64,000 nt of DNA from Proteles cristata cristata (lineage: Eukaryota > Chordata > Mammalia > Carnivora > Hyaenidae), in the NCBI GenBank assembly GCA_017311185.1, contig JAESUZ010001271.1:806001-870000 (forward strand), read 5' to 3'. Position numbers and translations under genes: made by a program. Shown here piece by piece: positions 24,674 to 37,067 of the stretch; the first letter of the stretch is position 1, and every line of letters starts with the position of its first letter. The notes under the pieces were generated by a model. It ran no database searches, was not told where the DNA came from, and saw only the letters and a list, made by a program, of their open reading frames with translations.

Positions 24674-24679
24674 TTTATT
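24674..24679 (-). other. Candidate poly(A) signal for the minus-strand exon
   Basis: AATAAA on the minus strand, about 135 nt after the stop codon of the candidate exon and followed by A-rich sequence. A spacing of this size would give a short 3' UTR. Confidence 0.4.
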
Positions 24680-24813
24680 TGGGGAAAATATGACAGAAGT
24701 AAAAGATAAATATTTCCATGTAATAAGTTTTAAGAGAATTCCTTTTGTTTACATAACAAAGAAAAAACTCCATACTTCTAATGATAAATATCCCACTTCC
24801 TCCAGAACATGTT

Positions 24814-25059
24814 TTAAAATTCCAGTAGCGTGATGTGTTTTAATAGCTCAGGACGACAGTCGCAACACTCTCTTTGATCCATCAGTGGCAGTATGTATTT
24901 GTATGAGGAGGTACAGTTGGCAGTGTGAATTCCCAATGTTGATGATGATCTGTATGTCACAGGCTTCATTTCCAACAATGCTGTATGCAAATCAGTTATA
25001 GCTTCATGCCAGGGTAGAACACCATTCACAGAGTAATTGCCAGCATTTTCCTGGTCATT
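24814..25059 (-). CDS. Candidate terminal coding exon, unknown protein
   Basis: This stretch does not match any repeat in the window. On the minus strand it is open for 81 codons and ends in TAA at 24814-24816. Its upstream limit is an in-frame TAG that overlaps a good splice acceptor (TTATTATTTTCATTTCATG, then TATATAG; AG at 25060-25061), as expected for an internal-to-terminal exon boundary. The peptide starts Asn-Asp-Gln-Glu-Asn and ends Leu-Leu-Glu-Phe. It has two N-glycosylation sequons (NYS, NCT), a CCDC motif near residues 64-67 and no membrane segment. A minus-strand AATAAA lies about 135 nt downstream. I do not recognise the family. It could be the last exon of a host gene whose other exons lie to the right, an old pseudogene exon, or chance. 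No other exon of it was found here. Confidence 0.4.
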   Translation of the reverse strand, partial: NDQENAGNYSVNGVLPWHEAITDLHTALLEMKPVTYRSSSTLGIHTANCTSSYKYILPLMDQRECCDCRPELLKHITLLEF

Positions 25060-25061
25060 CT

Positions 25062-26004
25062 ATATACATGAAATGAAAATAATAACCATTTAGGGACCTA
25101 TTTCTATAAATTAGTAGTATGAAAGCATTCTGTTGTATACACTCCTCACATTATTTTTATCACAATTAGAGATGTTCATTTTTGTTACATATTTAATACA
25201 CAAGAATGGAATTTTCATACATCTTCAATATTTAATCTACTCTCTTGCAATTTTTAAACACCTGGTGATTTTATATAGTTTAGTGTCTGAGAACAATTTA
25301 AAGTAAAACAAATTCCATTGCAAATTATTTGAAAGTCTTTAAATGCCATGAATAAAATACATGATGATTAGATGTGTAAGGAATCACTCTCAGTTACTGT
25401 GGTAGAACATGGAGCACAAATGTTTAAATTAATTTTTGCTTCACCTAGAAGTGTTTGCTGTTTTCTGAGCATTCCTTTTGATTTCTAAGAGGAACAGTAC
25501 ATGTGAACTTAAGCACGAATAATAGAAGGGATAATTGTTTCTAATGACAATAGCTTAAAATTCCTAGCAAGAGAAATTCAGCTCCATATTTTGAAAGTTT
25601 ATGAAAAAGGTACTAATAGGTAAATTAGAAACATAGAAAATTTCTATTGTAGTATCTGTGGGCTTTCCTCATTTCATTTAAATGTTCTCTCATTTTAGAA
25701 ATGTAGCGATATGTATTCCTCCTTTTCTGTGTCACATGCAAAAGTGAAGCAACTGCTTTCCTCCATACACAAAATGATTTGCAAATGCATTCTGTGAATA
25801 AAACACATTAAATGCCATTTGCATATAGTACGTTAACACATGTGAAAAATGGCTCACACAGTACATTAGGAAGGGAATAAACAGAAATGACTTTAAAATG
25901 CCTGCTATATTTATAACAATTTAAAAGATAACAGAGCAATGAATTTCAGGTGCATTGGACTTAATTCAGCAACACTGTTTTGTTTGGAAGCCCTTATTTA
26001 TTGA
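25062..26004. other. Unassigned low-copy sequence
   Basis: AT-rich, no repeat or exon recognised. It would be intronic if the exon at 24.8 kb is real. Confidence 0.45.
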
Positions 26005-26030
26005 TTTTTTTTTTTTTTTTTTTTTTTTTT
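26005..26030. repeat. Poly(T) run, 26 bases
   Basis: Uninterrupted T26. It could be the complement of a retroposed poly(A), but no AATAAA precedes it on the minus strand and no target duplication was found. Confidence 0.9.
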
Positions 26031-26095
26031 GCAACACTCCTTTGCCAATTGTAGGGCTAAGCTGCCAAGATTTTCAGAGCTGACCAGGAGGTGGG

Positions 26096-26115
26096 GAGCT
26101 CATGCAAATGAGCTC
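26096..26115. promoter_or_regulatory. Octamer motif inside a perfect palindrome
   Basis: GAGCTCATGCAAATGAGCTC is an 8-bp perfect inverted repeat around GCAA, and contains the POU/OCT octamer ATGCAAAT at 26102-26109. The motif is certain. A regulatory role is inference from the motif and its position in low-copy, GC-richer DNA 24 bp upstream of an ATG with A at -3. Confidence 0.4.
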
Positions 26116-26224
26116 TTCTGCTCTGCTAGCAGCCCACAATGACTGATTCAAAAGAACACTTTAACCCAGAAGATGAGTCTGAGCTGAATATCACCACCAG
26201 AAACCACTCCAGTGTTTCATGTTA

Positions 26225-28940
26225 GATGGGAAGTTGCCTTCCAAATACTATTTTATACTCCAAAATTTATCGTTTTCAATGATGGAAGATTTCATTTCCT
26301 TTTTCTTTTTTTTTTTACTGAAAAATTCCTGTACCTTAAAATCTATCTTTAAATTAAATTTCCAGGCACTGTTTCTATTTCTCTCGACTTTCATAACACC
26401 CATTTACAGGAGTATATATGTACATCTTTATTCCTAAGCTGTTTGAATTATATATGGCTAAATGTCGGTGTTTAATATTATATTGAATCTGAAAGAAATG
26501 TTGAAAAATATACAGTGTGTGTAAGCCAAAGTTTTATTCGATTTCTTACTGTGTCCTGGCACATGATGTAATTCTCAAGAATAGTATAGCGGGGATGTGT
26601 TGAATTGGCGAGGTGCAAGTCCAGCAGTATATTATAACATCGTCATTTTACCTCAGATTCTGGTTTCGTATACACTTCCGCCTTTGGTAATTTACATAAA
26701 CATGTATAGGCTATGAATTATGCATAAACCTTATTTTAAATGCAGAGCTTTCAACTCTCACGGTGCACTAGTATACACACCCATTTGATTGGCTCTGCCC
26801 TGTTTTCATTACTCGCAATTTCTTGGAACACAAAAGAGGTTGAAAAGGCTGACAGGAATGGACAGTATTTTTTCTTGTGTGTGTGGGAAATATTTGTTTC
26901 CTTTTCAAGGCAATTGGTGTTGCAAAGTTTTGCCTGTGATTATTGTTCCTAGTTGTTATTTTTTCCAAGGAAGAATACATTAAAATGTCTGAACCTGCAA
27001 CACGACAGTCACAATAAGATACTTTATTTATTTTTAAAGGATGCTGCAGAAATTGTTCCCTGTTCAAATAAATCTGAGCACATGTCTCTAATAAAGAAGA
27101 AATATAGATTTGGGGGGGAATATCCCAATTATACTTGAAATAAGTGGGTAATCCTAAAGCATTGATGGAATAGTTAGGCATCCGGGAAATTTAAAAATGT
27201 TAGCACTATAATTGTGTTTATTCAAGTAGGATTGAACATTCTGATTAATGTACACACCTAATGGGTCCTCTGCTTTTGAGACACTGTGTGATTACTCTTT
27301 TCAGCTGAATGTATTTGTATGAAATAATCCACTCAGTGACATAAGAAAAGGGTATTGACATTTTTACTTAAATGGCAGTACACTAAGTAAAAAAAAAAAA
27401 AATGTGACAGTGGCATGGAAACAGAATTTTAAAAGGAAGATATTTTACCTTTGTTTGGTAATCACCTTGTGATTTAATATTTTGAAATTACTATTAATAA
27501 TGTTATGCTTTAAAAGAAATTCTCCATCCTATCTTTTAAAATTTACTTCTCATTGTCTTCTTTCATTCATTTCCTCATTTTCCCTTTACCCTTCTCTAGG
27601 ACTTTGTTCCCATTTCTCTTTTTCTCCACGCTTTTTCTTTTACTTCCTATTTTAACCCATTGGTGGACATTATCCATCAAATTATGCTTGATGTTACCTT
27701 CCTTTTTATTAACTCTTTCACTCAGTTTATTTTTCTTAGTATCTAAGCTTTTATGGAATTCTTTCACCTGATAAATTCTCTATTAATGGTACAGGAATAA
27801 TGGATATTTGGTGGAAGTGAAATAGGAAAAGTTTGTCTTGCAGGATTTACTTTCCGGAGTGCTACTTTGGATGACCATAAAATTTTGATTTCATTCTGTT
27901 GTAAGGGAATTACAAAGTTCTTCCTTTGTGGGTTATACATTAGAGAGAGACATTTGGAGATTAATGACCAAAAGAAGCCTTTGAGGTCAATTTGTCATGA
28001 TTTTACATAGAGCTTTAATGTGGTAAGCATCTATTCCACAGTCACATTTTAATACTAAGAGAAGAGGGGTAAAACTGAAAATTTAGGTTCACAGTTAGTT
28101 ATGGGAACTTAAAGGACCAGCAGCAAACTCAAAGTAGCACACCTTACCTGAGAGAAGGTGAAGTAATTTGCTTCAGTTTTGACTCTGAAAAAGAAAATTA
28201 CACCTGACAGAACTTGCTCTGCTGATTTAGGGAAAAAAAAAAAAGACATAGAAGAGTTGGAGAAGCATAAGCAGAACTAGTGAACTATGTTAACTTGCTT
28301 AAAGAGAGTTATTCAACTACAGCTTAAAATGAAAATGAAAGTCATCTAAGCTAGCTATTATCTGTGATCCATCTATTATGTACGTAATCCTTATGATTAT
28401 AATCAGTAGTAAGCACTACATTTCTATTTAAATAATACATCTTTGCTTCTTTATGTCTTATTTTCTTTGGCTTTACTAACTGTGAATGCTTTTACCTCAG
28501 ACTATTTAAGAGAAAAGAAAACCCACTCAGATGGCATTTTGCCATCTGATCACAGCAAAAACTTCTTTCAAGATGTTTGGACTCCCTAGAACTATTAAGT
28601 TTGAATAAAATGCCCACATCCATTATGAAATAAGTCTTATGACAAGAGGATTCTGTATGCTGAAGGCAGCTTTCCTGCACTGGAGCCTTCTATGTTGCCC
28701 ACAGCCATCAGCATTGGCATAAACTAGAACAGATATCTCTGACTAAAAACACCTGGAATAGAGTCTTTTAATTTGTGATTTTATGACAACAGCCAAAAAA
28801 GTTAAATGAGAATAATGAAATCTGTATCATGAAATGAAGCTGTCTATATTCTAAGATATTTTAAACAAAGATATCAACTTTAAAGTAAGTTCAATATAAT
28901 TATGTTTTGTTGTATTATGTTTCACATTGAGAATTGTAAG
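26225..28940. other. Unassigned low-copy sequence
   Basis: No repeat family or gene recognised. The longest open frame is 137 codons on the minus strand (26768-27181), without a motif or splice context, and is probably chance in AT-rich DNA. An A13 run lies near 27388. Confidence 0.45.
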
Positions 28941-28949
28941 CTCCCATAG

Positions 28950-30255
28950 CCCACACTCTAACAACTCTTTTGCCTCCACAATCTGAGCCTCATTCCTGCT
29001 CAATCTCCTCTTCAGACTCCTAGATGCATCATGCTTCTTTATGCTTAGGTTTCCTCATTATTTATCCTTCTTTTGGATTTATAGACTTTCCTCTGCCTGG
29101 AACCATGTGGTTGAATATCTTACCCGCCTTCTCTCATCCAAATCTCAATTATTTGATGTTTCTATTGTTTATTGCACCTGCTTAACAGAATCACAACTCT
29201 GAATCAATTCTTCAACCAGACATCTATGCTATCCTAGCCGAAGAGCACTGCCAAATGCATCAAAAAACCCTATGTCAGTCCAAATTTCAGTCAGTCAGTC
29301 CAAATGAATAGTTCTAAACTTATCTGGTTTCTTAATGAAGCTCAACAGTCTTTACCTTTCATGCCTGTTTTTTTCCGTTTGTTTCTGACCAGTTCTCCCT
29401 TGGATTCCTTAAGTTCATACAACTCTTTTCTTCCCTTAATTAATATCCAGCAAGCTTCCATTATTGCCCCTATTTTTACTGTTCTTCTCACATACTTTCT
29501 TTGGGAGTTTCCATGAACCTTCTTGCAACTTCTCCATCTGAGATAAAGGCTTTCATTTTTAGATCTTCCACCCTACATTTACCTGCACAGAGATTAGATT
29601 CATTTACTCTCAGCACAAAGCACGAATCCAAGTCAGATCATGACACAGCTCTGTCAATATCCCAACACTCCCCAACTTTACCAAAATGAAGTCCAGAACC
29701 ATTCTCTGCCTCTGGAAACTTGCAGTTGCCTTTTCTCTTCTGCTTTGAATACTTCTACCAATGACCGATTCCTTAACTTGACACAGTGTTCAACAGACAC
29801 TTTTGCAATGATAATCTTCTTAAACATTCTAATTAAAATCACACTCAGGGCACCTGGGTGGCTCAGTAGGGCTCTTGATTTCAGCTCAGGTCATTATCTC
29901 AGGGTCTTAAGATCGAGCCCAGCACCAGGCTCCACATTTGGCATGGGATTGTCTCTCTCCCTTTCTCTCTCTGTCCTGCCCCTGCTCACGCTTTCACTCA
30001 AAAATAAATACAGTTTAAAATAATAAATTAAAATGAAATAAAACCACATTCTCCCCTTGGCACCTTCACAAATACACTCTCTACTCACTCCCACTTTTCT
30101 CCTATAGCATGTATTGTCATCTCTATATTTAACTTTATTATTTAATTTCTCTCCCATTTCCTCCCTCACCCAATAAGGTATAAGCTCCATAACAGCAGGA
30201 ATTTTTGTCTATTTTGTTGACTTATCTCCAGAGAATATTATAGTGCCTGGGAGAG
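28950..30255 (+). mobile_element. L2 relic, split by a SINE
   Basis: Blocks resembling the L2 3' half occur in order: CTTTCCTCTGCCTGGAACC, then GTCAGATCATGACACAGC near 29.63 kb, and the 3' end GTATAAGCTCCATAACAGC with TTTTTGTCTATTTTGTTGAC near 30.18-30.23 kb. Strongly diverged; internal limits are approximate. Confidence 0.55.
29848..30040 (+). mobile_element. SINEC inside L2
   Basis: Forward SINE from GGGCACCTGGGTGGCTCAG to CAAAAATAAATACAG. Flanked by diverged copies aaaatcacactc and aaaaccacattc. Confidence 0.9.
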
Positions 30256-31536
30256 ATAGACTATTTTCTAAATAACAGAATAAAACAAACATGGACATGG
30301 AATTGTAGAAAGCTCACTAATGATATTCAGTAGGTTGGGCACATAGAAAGGGACAAATGGCTTTCTTAAGCCTTGAAGAGAGGAGGTCAAAGATAGCAGT
30401 GTAGAAAGATCCTGAACTCATCTCCGACCATGGAGACACCAAATCTATACAGCTACATATGGGTCATTTCCCTCTGAAGAAAAAGATCTGAAAACTAGAT
30501 GAATGACTCCCACAACAAAGGATTAAAGGGCTATATGAAGACAGTTAGGAAAGGCAGAGACATGATGTCATAAAAGTCTCCACCCCTGATGCTGAGAAAC
30601 ACAATAGCAAGGGATCTCATTGCTCTTCTAACTTCTAAAGGAGCAATGGGTTGATGCCCCACATTGGGTACCCTAACCCATGGGATCTACTCTGGAGAGG
30701 CAAGTCCCCAGAAAGTCTGGCCTGGAAAGCCAACCAGATAGATGTCTGGGGGCCCTAAAGTGAGAAACAGAAATTCCTCTTTTGGAAGGCATATATGTGG
30801 TCCTACTCACCCCAAGACCACAAGGGAAAAAAAAAAGCACTTTGACAGTGCTTAGATTATATGGGAGGGAAATTTATTTGCTGATCTAAGACCATCAGCT
30901 GGAGGGGCAAAGGACAGTTCATACATTCCCAGGAGATGATGGAGATGTTGGCTGACAACATCATTACACTCTCCATATAGTCTAGCACAGGTGAACAAGC
31001 TCTGATGAGGAAGCCTCCTGTCATATTCCTGAAATAGGCGGTGGCAAGTGGTCATGGCACTTGCTGATGCTCACAGTAGCAGCATTCTCCTATTCCCTGC
31101 ATAAAGCATATGAGCTCAAATGGGTGCAGAGTTCTCCCACACCCCAGCTAAAGTCTGTGAGCAGTGATGGTTGTGACACTTCTTTACTTTCTATCTGGGG
31201 CTGGTGAGTGAGAACTGTCTCAACAGTCTCCCACTTCCAGCCTAAAGCTGGCATGAATGTACAGACAAGGCACCATCCCACTGAACCGCTGAAGAGTGTG
31301 GGCTCGGGCAGTTAAGACATTTCACTTACAGCTTTCCTGAAGTTGGTGAGCTTGCCCCACATCCAACACTCTCCAGTTGCCTTGCTCAAGCCAATGGGCA
31401 CAGGCAACCCATGCAGACTACATCTCTTGATTGCTTGGCTTTGGTGGCCAAGAAGGCTGGCATTGCATAACACCATGAAACTGCAACAATCAGAAAGGTT
31501 CTTGGCAGGCACTATGATGAAATTTTGAGTTGATAG

Positions 31537-32079
31537 TGGGGTTTGTGGGTCTGGAGCTGATGACTAAGAAAGAATTCTTCAAGATACCTTACTTGCAAAA
31601 AGGTGATTTTATTTAAGCATGGAGACAGGACCCATGGGTAGCAAGAGCTGCACATTTGTTGTGTGTGTGGGGGGGTGACCTTTTATGGAGTTTGGGGGAG
31701 AATAAGGTAAAGATGGAGTTTCCAAAGAGACTTTCACATGCTAAAGACTCATTGGAAGCCTCATTATTGTTAAGCTAAGGTTGTTTTTCCTTCTAGCAAA
31801 GCAGTAACATGAAGATAGCAGGGAGTTCTTGGACTTTATGCTATGATGGGATTGCCTTTTTCTGGTAAACTGGTGGAGACTCTCATCAGTTTAACCTTTA
31901 TTTTATTTTATTTTATTTTATTTTATTTTATTTTATTTTATTTTATTTTTTTTGTCCTTTCCTGTTTTTGGGTAGTCTGGAGTGTCCAAAGAATACTATA
32001 CATATCCCACCGGGAGGGGAGGGTGCTGTTAGGCTGCACTTTGCCCTCAACTTGCCCTATGCTCCCTCATTACTACACA
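31537..32079 (-). mobile_element. Solo LTR of an endogenous retrovirus, reverse orientation
   Basis: 543 bp bounded by TG at the left and CA at the right, with a 5-bp target duplication gatag at 31532-31536 and 32080-32084, inside the L1-C 5' UTR. On the minus strand it carries a TATA-like CATAAAAGG (31679-31687) and, downstream, AATAAA (31608-31613). That is the order expected for U3-R-U5. It contains a long (TTTTA)n tract. No internal retroviral sequence is left, so it arose by LTR-LTR recombination. Class is uncertain (ERV1 or ERVL-like by duplication length). Confidence 0.8.
31897..31951 (+). repeat. (TTTTA)n pentanucleotide microsatellite
   Basis: About eleven near-perfect TTTTA units inside the reverse LTR, within its U3 relative to the LTR orientation. 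Confidence 0.95.
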
Positions 32080-33725
32080 GATAGCTGACTGAAACACAGT
32101 CCAGTATTCCTTTGAAAAAGGCCTATTTCCTAAACTGGAGCTTTAGACTGACAGACAGGCCTTAGGTTTGCCACACATCTAGAGGCTAAGGAGGCACTTG
32201 CAGGGAAAATAAGCAAGGAAATAAGCATATCCTCTGGTCTCATTACATCTTAACAAGATTTCCCAGAAAAGAGCTTATACACCTACATGGACCCCTGATT
32301 TTTCCAACTGCTGCTTAGAGGACAACACCAGATATCCTGGTCTGGAGGCAAACAGGGATTACAATTGTGGACCCTCAGGATTGTATATATGTGCATACTT
32401 TAAAGGTCTGGCTTCTAATCGGCCTGCAATTAGATGTTAAATGAGATTCTTCCATTGATAGATCTTGGCATATCTTCAACAATTGGACCACATCAATAAT
32501 AAATCAGGCATTTTAGAGAATCACAAAGGTTAGAGAGACAACCACCAGCTAGGGCAAGCTAAATGAGTAAATTCATCACCTACAGAACACTCCTGCAAGA
32601 TTGAAAGGCATGGCTCTTTCACCTAATACATAGAAATAGAGTCAAACAAAATGAGGAAACAAAGAAATACATTCCAAACAAAGAGGAAGACAGCATCTAG
32701 GAAAAAAAGATCTTAATGCTATGGATAATAAAGTAATTTACAAGAAAAAGAATTTCAAGTAATGGTCATAAAGATGCTAATGAACTTTGGAGAAAAATGA
32801 AGGAACACAGCAAGAACTCCAACAAAGAGGGGGAAAACATATCAAAGTACCAAAGAGAAGCCACAGAGATAAAGAACACAATAATTGGACTGAAAAATAC
32901 CCCAGAAAGGTTTAACAGCAAACTGGATGAAGGAGAACAGACCATTCAGCTGTAAGATAAATGACGGAATTCACCCAGACATGGCTGCAAAAAGAAAAAT
33001 AAGATTATTTTTTTAAAAAAGGTAATTTCAGAGACTTCTGAGAAAACATCAAAGGGAAATAACTTTTGCATTAAAGAGGTCCAAGAAGAAGAAGAGATGG
33101 ACATAAAGGGACAGAAAACTTATTTGAAGAAATAATGGCTGAAAACTCTCCTAATTTAAAGAAGTAAATAGATACCCAGGGACAAGAAACCCAGGAAGTT
33201 CTAAATAAGATGGACACAAAGAAATGCATGCCAAGACACATTATAATTAAAGTGTCAAAAGTTAAGGATGAAAAAAGAGAATCTTAAGCAGTAAAAGGAA
33301 AACAAATTATTACTTGCAAGGGAAACCCCACAAGGCTATGAGCAAATTTCTCAGCAGAAAATATACAAGCAAGACTATTCAAAGTGCTAAAAGGGAAAAA
33401 TGTCTAACCATGGATACTCTACCTGGCAAAGTAATCATTCAGATTTGAAGGATAGAATTTCCTAGACAAAAGCTAAAAGAGTTGATTAATACTAAATTGG
33501 CTTACAAAAAATATTAAAGGCACTTCTTTAAGCTAAAAGAAATGGTACTAACTAGTAAGAGGAAAACATATGCAAGTAAAAAAATCTCACTTGAAAAGTA
33601 AATATATAATAAAAGTAGTAGATTAATTACTTCTAAAGCTAAGATGAAGGTTAAAGGAATAAAAGTAGTAAAATTAACTAAAATTATGAGTTAACAGATG
33701 CATAAAAATATGTCTAAACTAAAAT

Positions 33726-34324
33726 TGAGAGGCCTAAATAAACTTAACCAGCTTTTCCGCTTCTGAACAAATGCCTGCGCTACGGGGAAGCTATTACCTA
33801 ACCAGCTCTTTCTGCTTCTGTAACAATGCTTAAGGCTTGCTTTCCCGCCACCGGATTGCCCAAGGGACTAGCCTCCTGGCAGCAGCCACTCCGAAAAGGC
33901 CAGCGGCTACCCCCCACCTTGCTGAGGGAAGGGCCTGGAGAGAGAGATGTTAACCTGTTAGTCGCCAAACAAGACTTTAAACTCGCTCTATGATAGACTG
34001 AATTCAAAGGTATCCCAAATGTTATAATTGGATCCCGCAAAAAACCTGATGGCGGGAACCAATCAAATACGGTATATGTTCACATTTGAATGTTAACCAA
34101 TGGCAAACTTATAACCATGGAAATCTCCTGTCCCTCCCCATGACTTGTTTACTTTTGTCTATAAAAAGGCTGCAGAGGCTTTGTTCAGGGCCTCTCAGCG
34201 TCACCAGCAACGAGTGCGCGGAGGACGGGGTTCGAACCTGCAAATAAACAACCCTTGCCGCTTGGCTTTGACTCTGGTCTCTGGTGGTCTGATTTTGGGG
34301 TTCTCTCGAATTCTGGGCGTTTCA
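33726..34324 (+). mobile_element. Solo LTR, gammaretrovirus-like (ERV1)
   Basis: 599 bp beginning TGAGAGGCC and ending GGGCGTTTCA, with a 4-bp target duplication aaat at 33722-33725 and 34325-34328, typical of class-I ERVs. The promoter layout is preserved: two CCAAT boxes (AACCAATCAAA, AACCAATGGC), TATA box CTATAAAAAGG at 34159-34169 and poly(A) signal AATAAA at 34243-34248. It is markedly GC-richer than the surrounding L1. No gag, pol or env remains. Confidence 0.88.
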
Positions 34325-34833
34325 AAATCAAAAATATAAAATATGAAAGATGGAAGTAAACATACAGAGTTTGGGAATGTGTTCAAGTTTAAGTTGCTGT
34401 GAACTTAAATCATACTGTTATAAATACAGGATGATATGTATGAACCAAACAGTAATCACAAAGTAAAATTATAGTAAACACACAAAAGAAAATGAGAAAG
34501 AAATCTAAACATAACATTAAAGAAAATCATCGAACCACAAAGGAATGGAGAAAATAGATAAGATAAATGAGAAAAACAGCCAGAAAATAACAAAATTTCA
34601 ATAAATTCATACCTATCAATAATTACTTGAAACGTAAATGGACTAAATTATGCAATCAAAAGGCATAAAGTGTCTGAATGGATTAAGAAATAAGACATAA
34701 ACTGCCCTTAAGAAACTCATTTTAGAATTAAGGACACCCAGAGACAGAAAGTGAAGGAATAAAAAAAGGTGTTTCATGCAAATGGAAGGAAAGACAGCTG
34801 GCATAACTATATTGATATCACGAAATGGACTTT

Positions 34834-35078
34834 TTTTTTTTCTTTTTTTCTTTTTTTTTAATTTTTTTTTTTATGTTTTATTTATTTCTGAGAGAGGGAG
34901 AGAGAGAGAGCATGAACAGGGGAGGGTCAGAGAGAGAGGGAGACACAGAATCTGAAGCAGGCTCTAGGCTCTGAGCTGGGTCTCAGCACAGAGCCCGACG
35001 CGGGGCTCGAACCCACGAACTGAGATCAAGACCTGAGCCGAAGTCGGATGCCCAACTGACTGAGCCACCCAGGCGCCC
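34834..35078 (-). mobile_element. SINEC in L1-C
   Basis: Reverse SINE with a long T-rich tail, TTTATTTATTTCTGAGAG and head CCACCCAGGCGCCC. Target copies cacgaaatggacttt (34819-34833) and cacaaaatggacttt (35079-35093). Confidence 0.95.
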
Positions 35079-36618
35079 CACAAAATGGACTTTAAAACAA
35101 AACTGCAATAAAAGACAAAGGTGGGCATTACATAATGATAAAGAGGTCATTCTTTTCAGAAGATATAGCATTTATAAATATATGTGCACTCAATTTATGA
35201 GCACCAAATTATATAAAGCAAATATGAATGGACCAAAAAGGGAGAATTTGACATCAACATAATAATAGATTATTTTAACACCCCATTTACATCAATGGAT
35301 AGATCATCCAAGACAGATTATTAATCAGAAAACATCAGTCTTAAATGACGCATTAAATGTGATGGACTTAACACATATATACAAAACATTCCATCCAAAA
35401 CCAACAGAATACACACTCTTTTCAAGAGCATAGGGAACATTCTTCAGGTAACATTACATGTTGAGGCAATAAAACATTGAACATTGAAATCAAGAATAGT
35501 GAAATCATATGAAGGATCTCTTCCGACCACAATGGCATAAACTACACATCAATTCCTAAAAGAAAACTAAAAAAAACTACAAATACACATTACTGAAAAA
35601 CTACTGGGTCATAGAAGAAACCAGGGGAGAAAAAAATATACCCAGAGACAAATGAAAACTGATGTACATTAACAAAAATCTAAGGGAAGCAGCAAAAACT
35701 CCTAGCCATACAGGCCTCTCTTCCAACATAGAGAAATCCCAAATACACAATTTAACTTTATACCTAAACAAACTAGGAAAAGAAGAACAAATGAAGGCCA
35801 ACATTTTGGGGGGGAAAAAGAAGATACCAAAGATCAGAGTGGAAATAAATGGAATAGAGAACAAAAAGACAAAAGAAAAGATCAAAGACACTAAGAGCTG
35901 GTTTCTTGAAGTGATAAATAAAATGGACAAATATTTAACTAGACTCATCCAGAAAAAAAGGGGTTCTAAAAAATAATAATAAAAAAAGAACTTACAACTA
36001 ATACCATAGAGATGAAAATGATCATGAAACTACATTTATAGACAAACAAATGGGATAATCTAGAAGAGATGGATACATTCCTAGGAATTCACAATCTTCT
36101 AAGATTAAATCATTAAGAAATAGAAAATATGAATAAACCAATTACTAGTAAGGAGAATGAATCAGCAAACCAAAACCTCCCAACAAACAAAATTTCAGAA
36201 CCAGACAGCTTCAGTGGTGAACTCTACCAAACAAAAAAGAATATTTAATACCTATAATTCTCAAACTCATCCAAAAAATTAGAGAGAAGAGAAAGCTCCA
36301 AAACTCATTTTACATAGCTAACACTACCCTGATACCAAAAACAGACATGGAGACCATAAAAAACAGAAAATACAGCCAATAACCATGATCAGAGATCCAA
36401 AAATCCTCAAAAATATTACCAAACTGAAATCAACAATACATTAAAAGTATCATACACCATGATCAAATGGAATTTGTTTGACAGATGCAAGAACTATTCA
36501 ACATACGTAATTCAATGTGTAATATCATGTTAATAAAATGGATGATAAAATTATACCATCATATTAAGAGATGCAGAAAAAAATCTCATAAAATCTAACA
36601 TTCATTTATGGTAATCTT

Positions 36619-36786
36619 TTAAAGAAAATTTATATATAGAGAGAGAGCATGAGTGGGAGAGAAGGGAGAAGCAAAGAGAGTGAGAGAATCCCAAGTAAGC
36701 TTGATGCAGGGCTTGATCCCATTACATTGGGGTCATGACCTGAAATCAAGAGTTGAATGCACACCGAATGAGCTCCCAGGTACCTT
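36619..36786 (-). mobile_element. SINEC, degraded copy in L1-C
   Basis: GAGAGAGAGCATGAGTGGG, GGTCATGACCTGAAATC and GAGCTCCCAGGTACC mark the body and head of a reverse SINE with several deletions. Confidence 0.8.
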
Positions 36787-36984
36787 TCTGAGAAAAAACT
36801 TAAAGAAAGTGGTATAAAGAGAGTATATGTCAGCACAAGACCATGTATGTATGACAAACCCATAGCTAATACCATATTCATTGGTAGGAAGCTAAAAGCA
36901 TTTGTTCTAAGATCAAGAACAAGACAAGGAGAGCTCCATGTCCACTACTTTTATTCAACATAGAATAACCACAGAAATTAGGAA

Positions 36985-37067
36985 GGAGAGGAGAGGAGGG
37001 GAGAGGAGGGAGCAAAAGAGGGGAGGGGAGAAGAAAGGGGAGGGGCGGGAGAGGAGAGGAGAGGGTT
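36985..37067 (+). repeat. GA-rich (GGAGA)n tract in L1-C
   Basis: Imperfect GGAGA/GGGGA purine tract where the second half of ORF2 should be. It may be an expanded repeat left at a deletion joint. Confidence 0.85.

Noticed and set aside
26768..27181. 137-codon minus-strand open frame in low-copy DNA
   Set aside because: No recognisable motif, no splice acceptor at its start, composition like its surroundings. A frame of this length is not surprising by chance in 64 kb read in six frames. A conservation test would reverse this.
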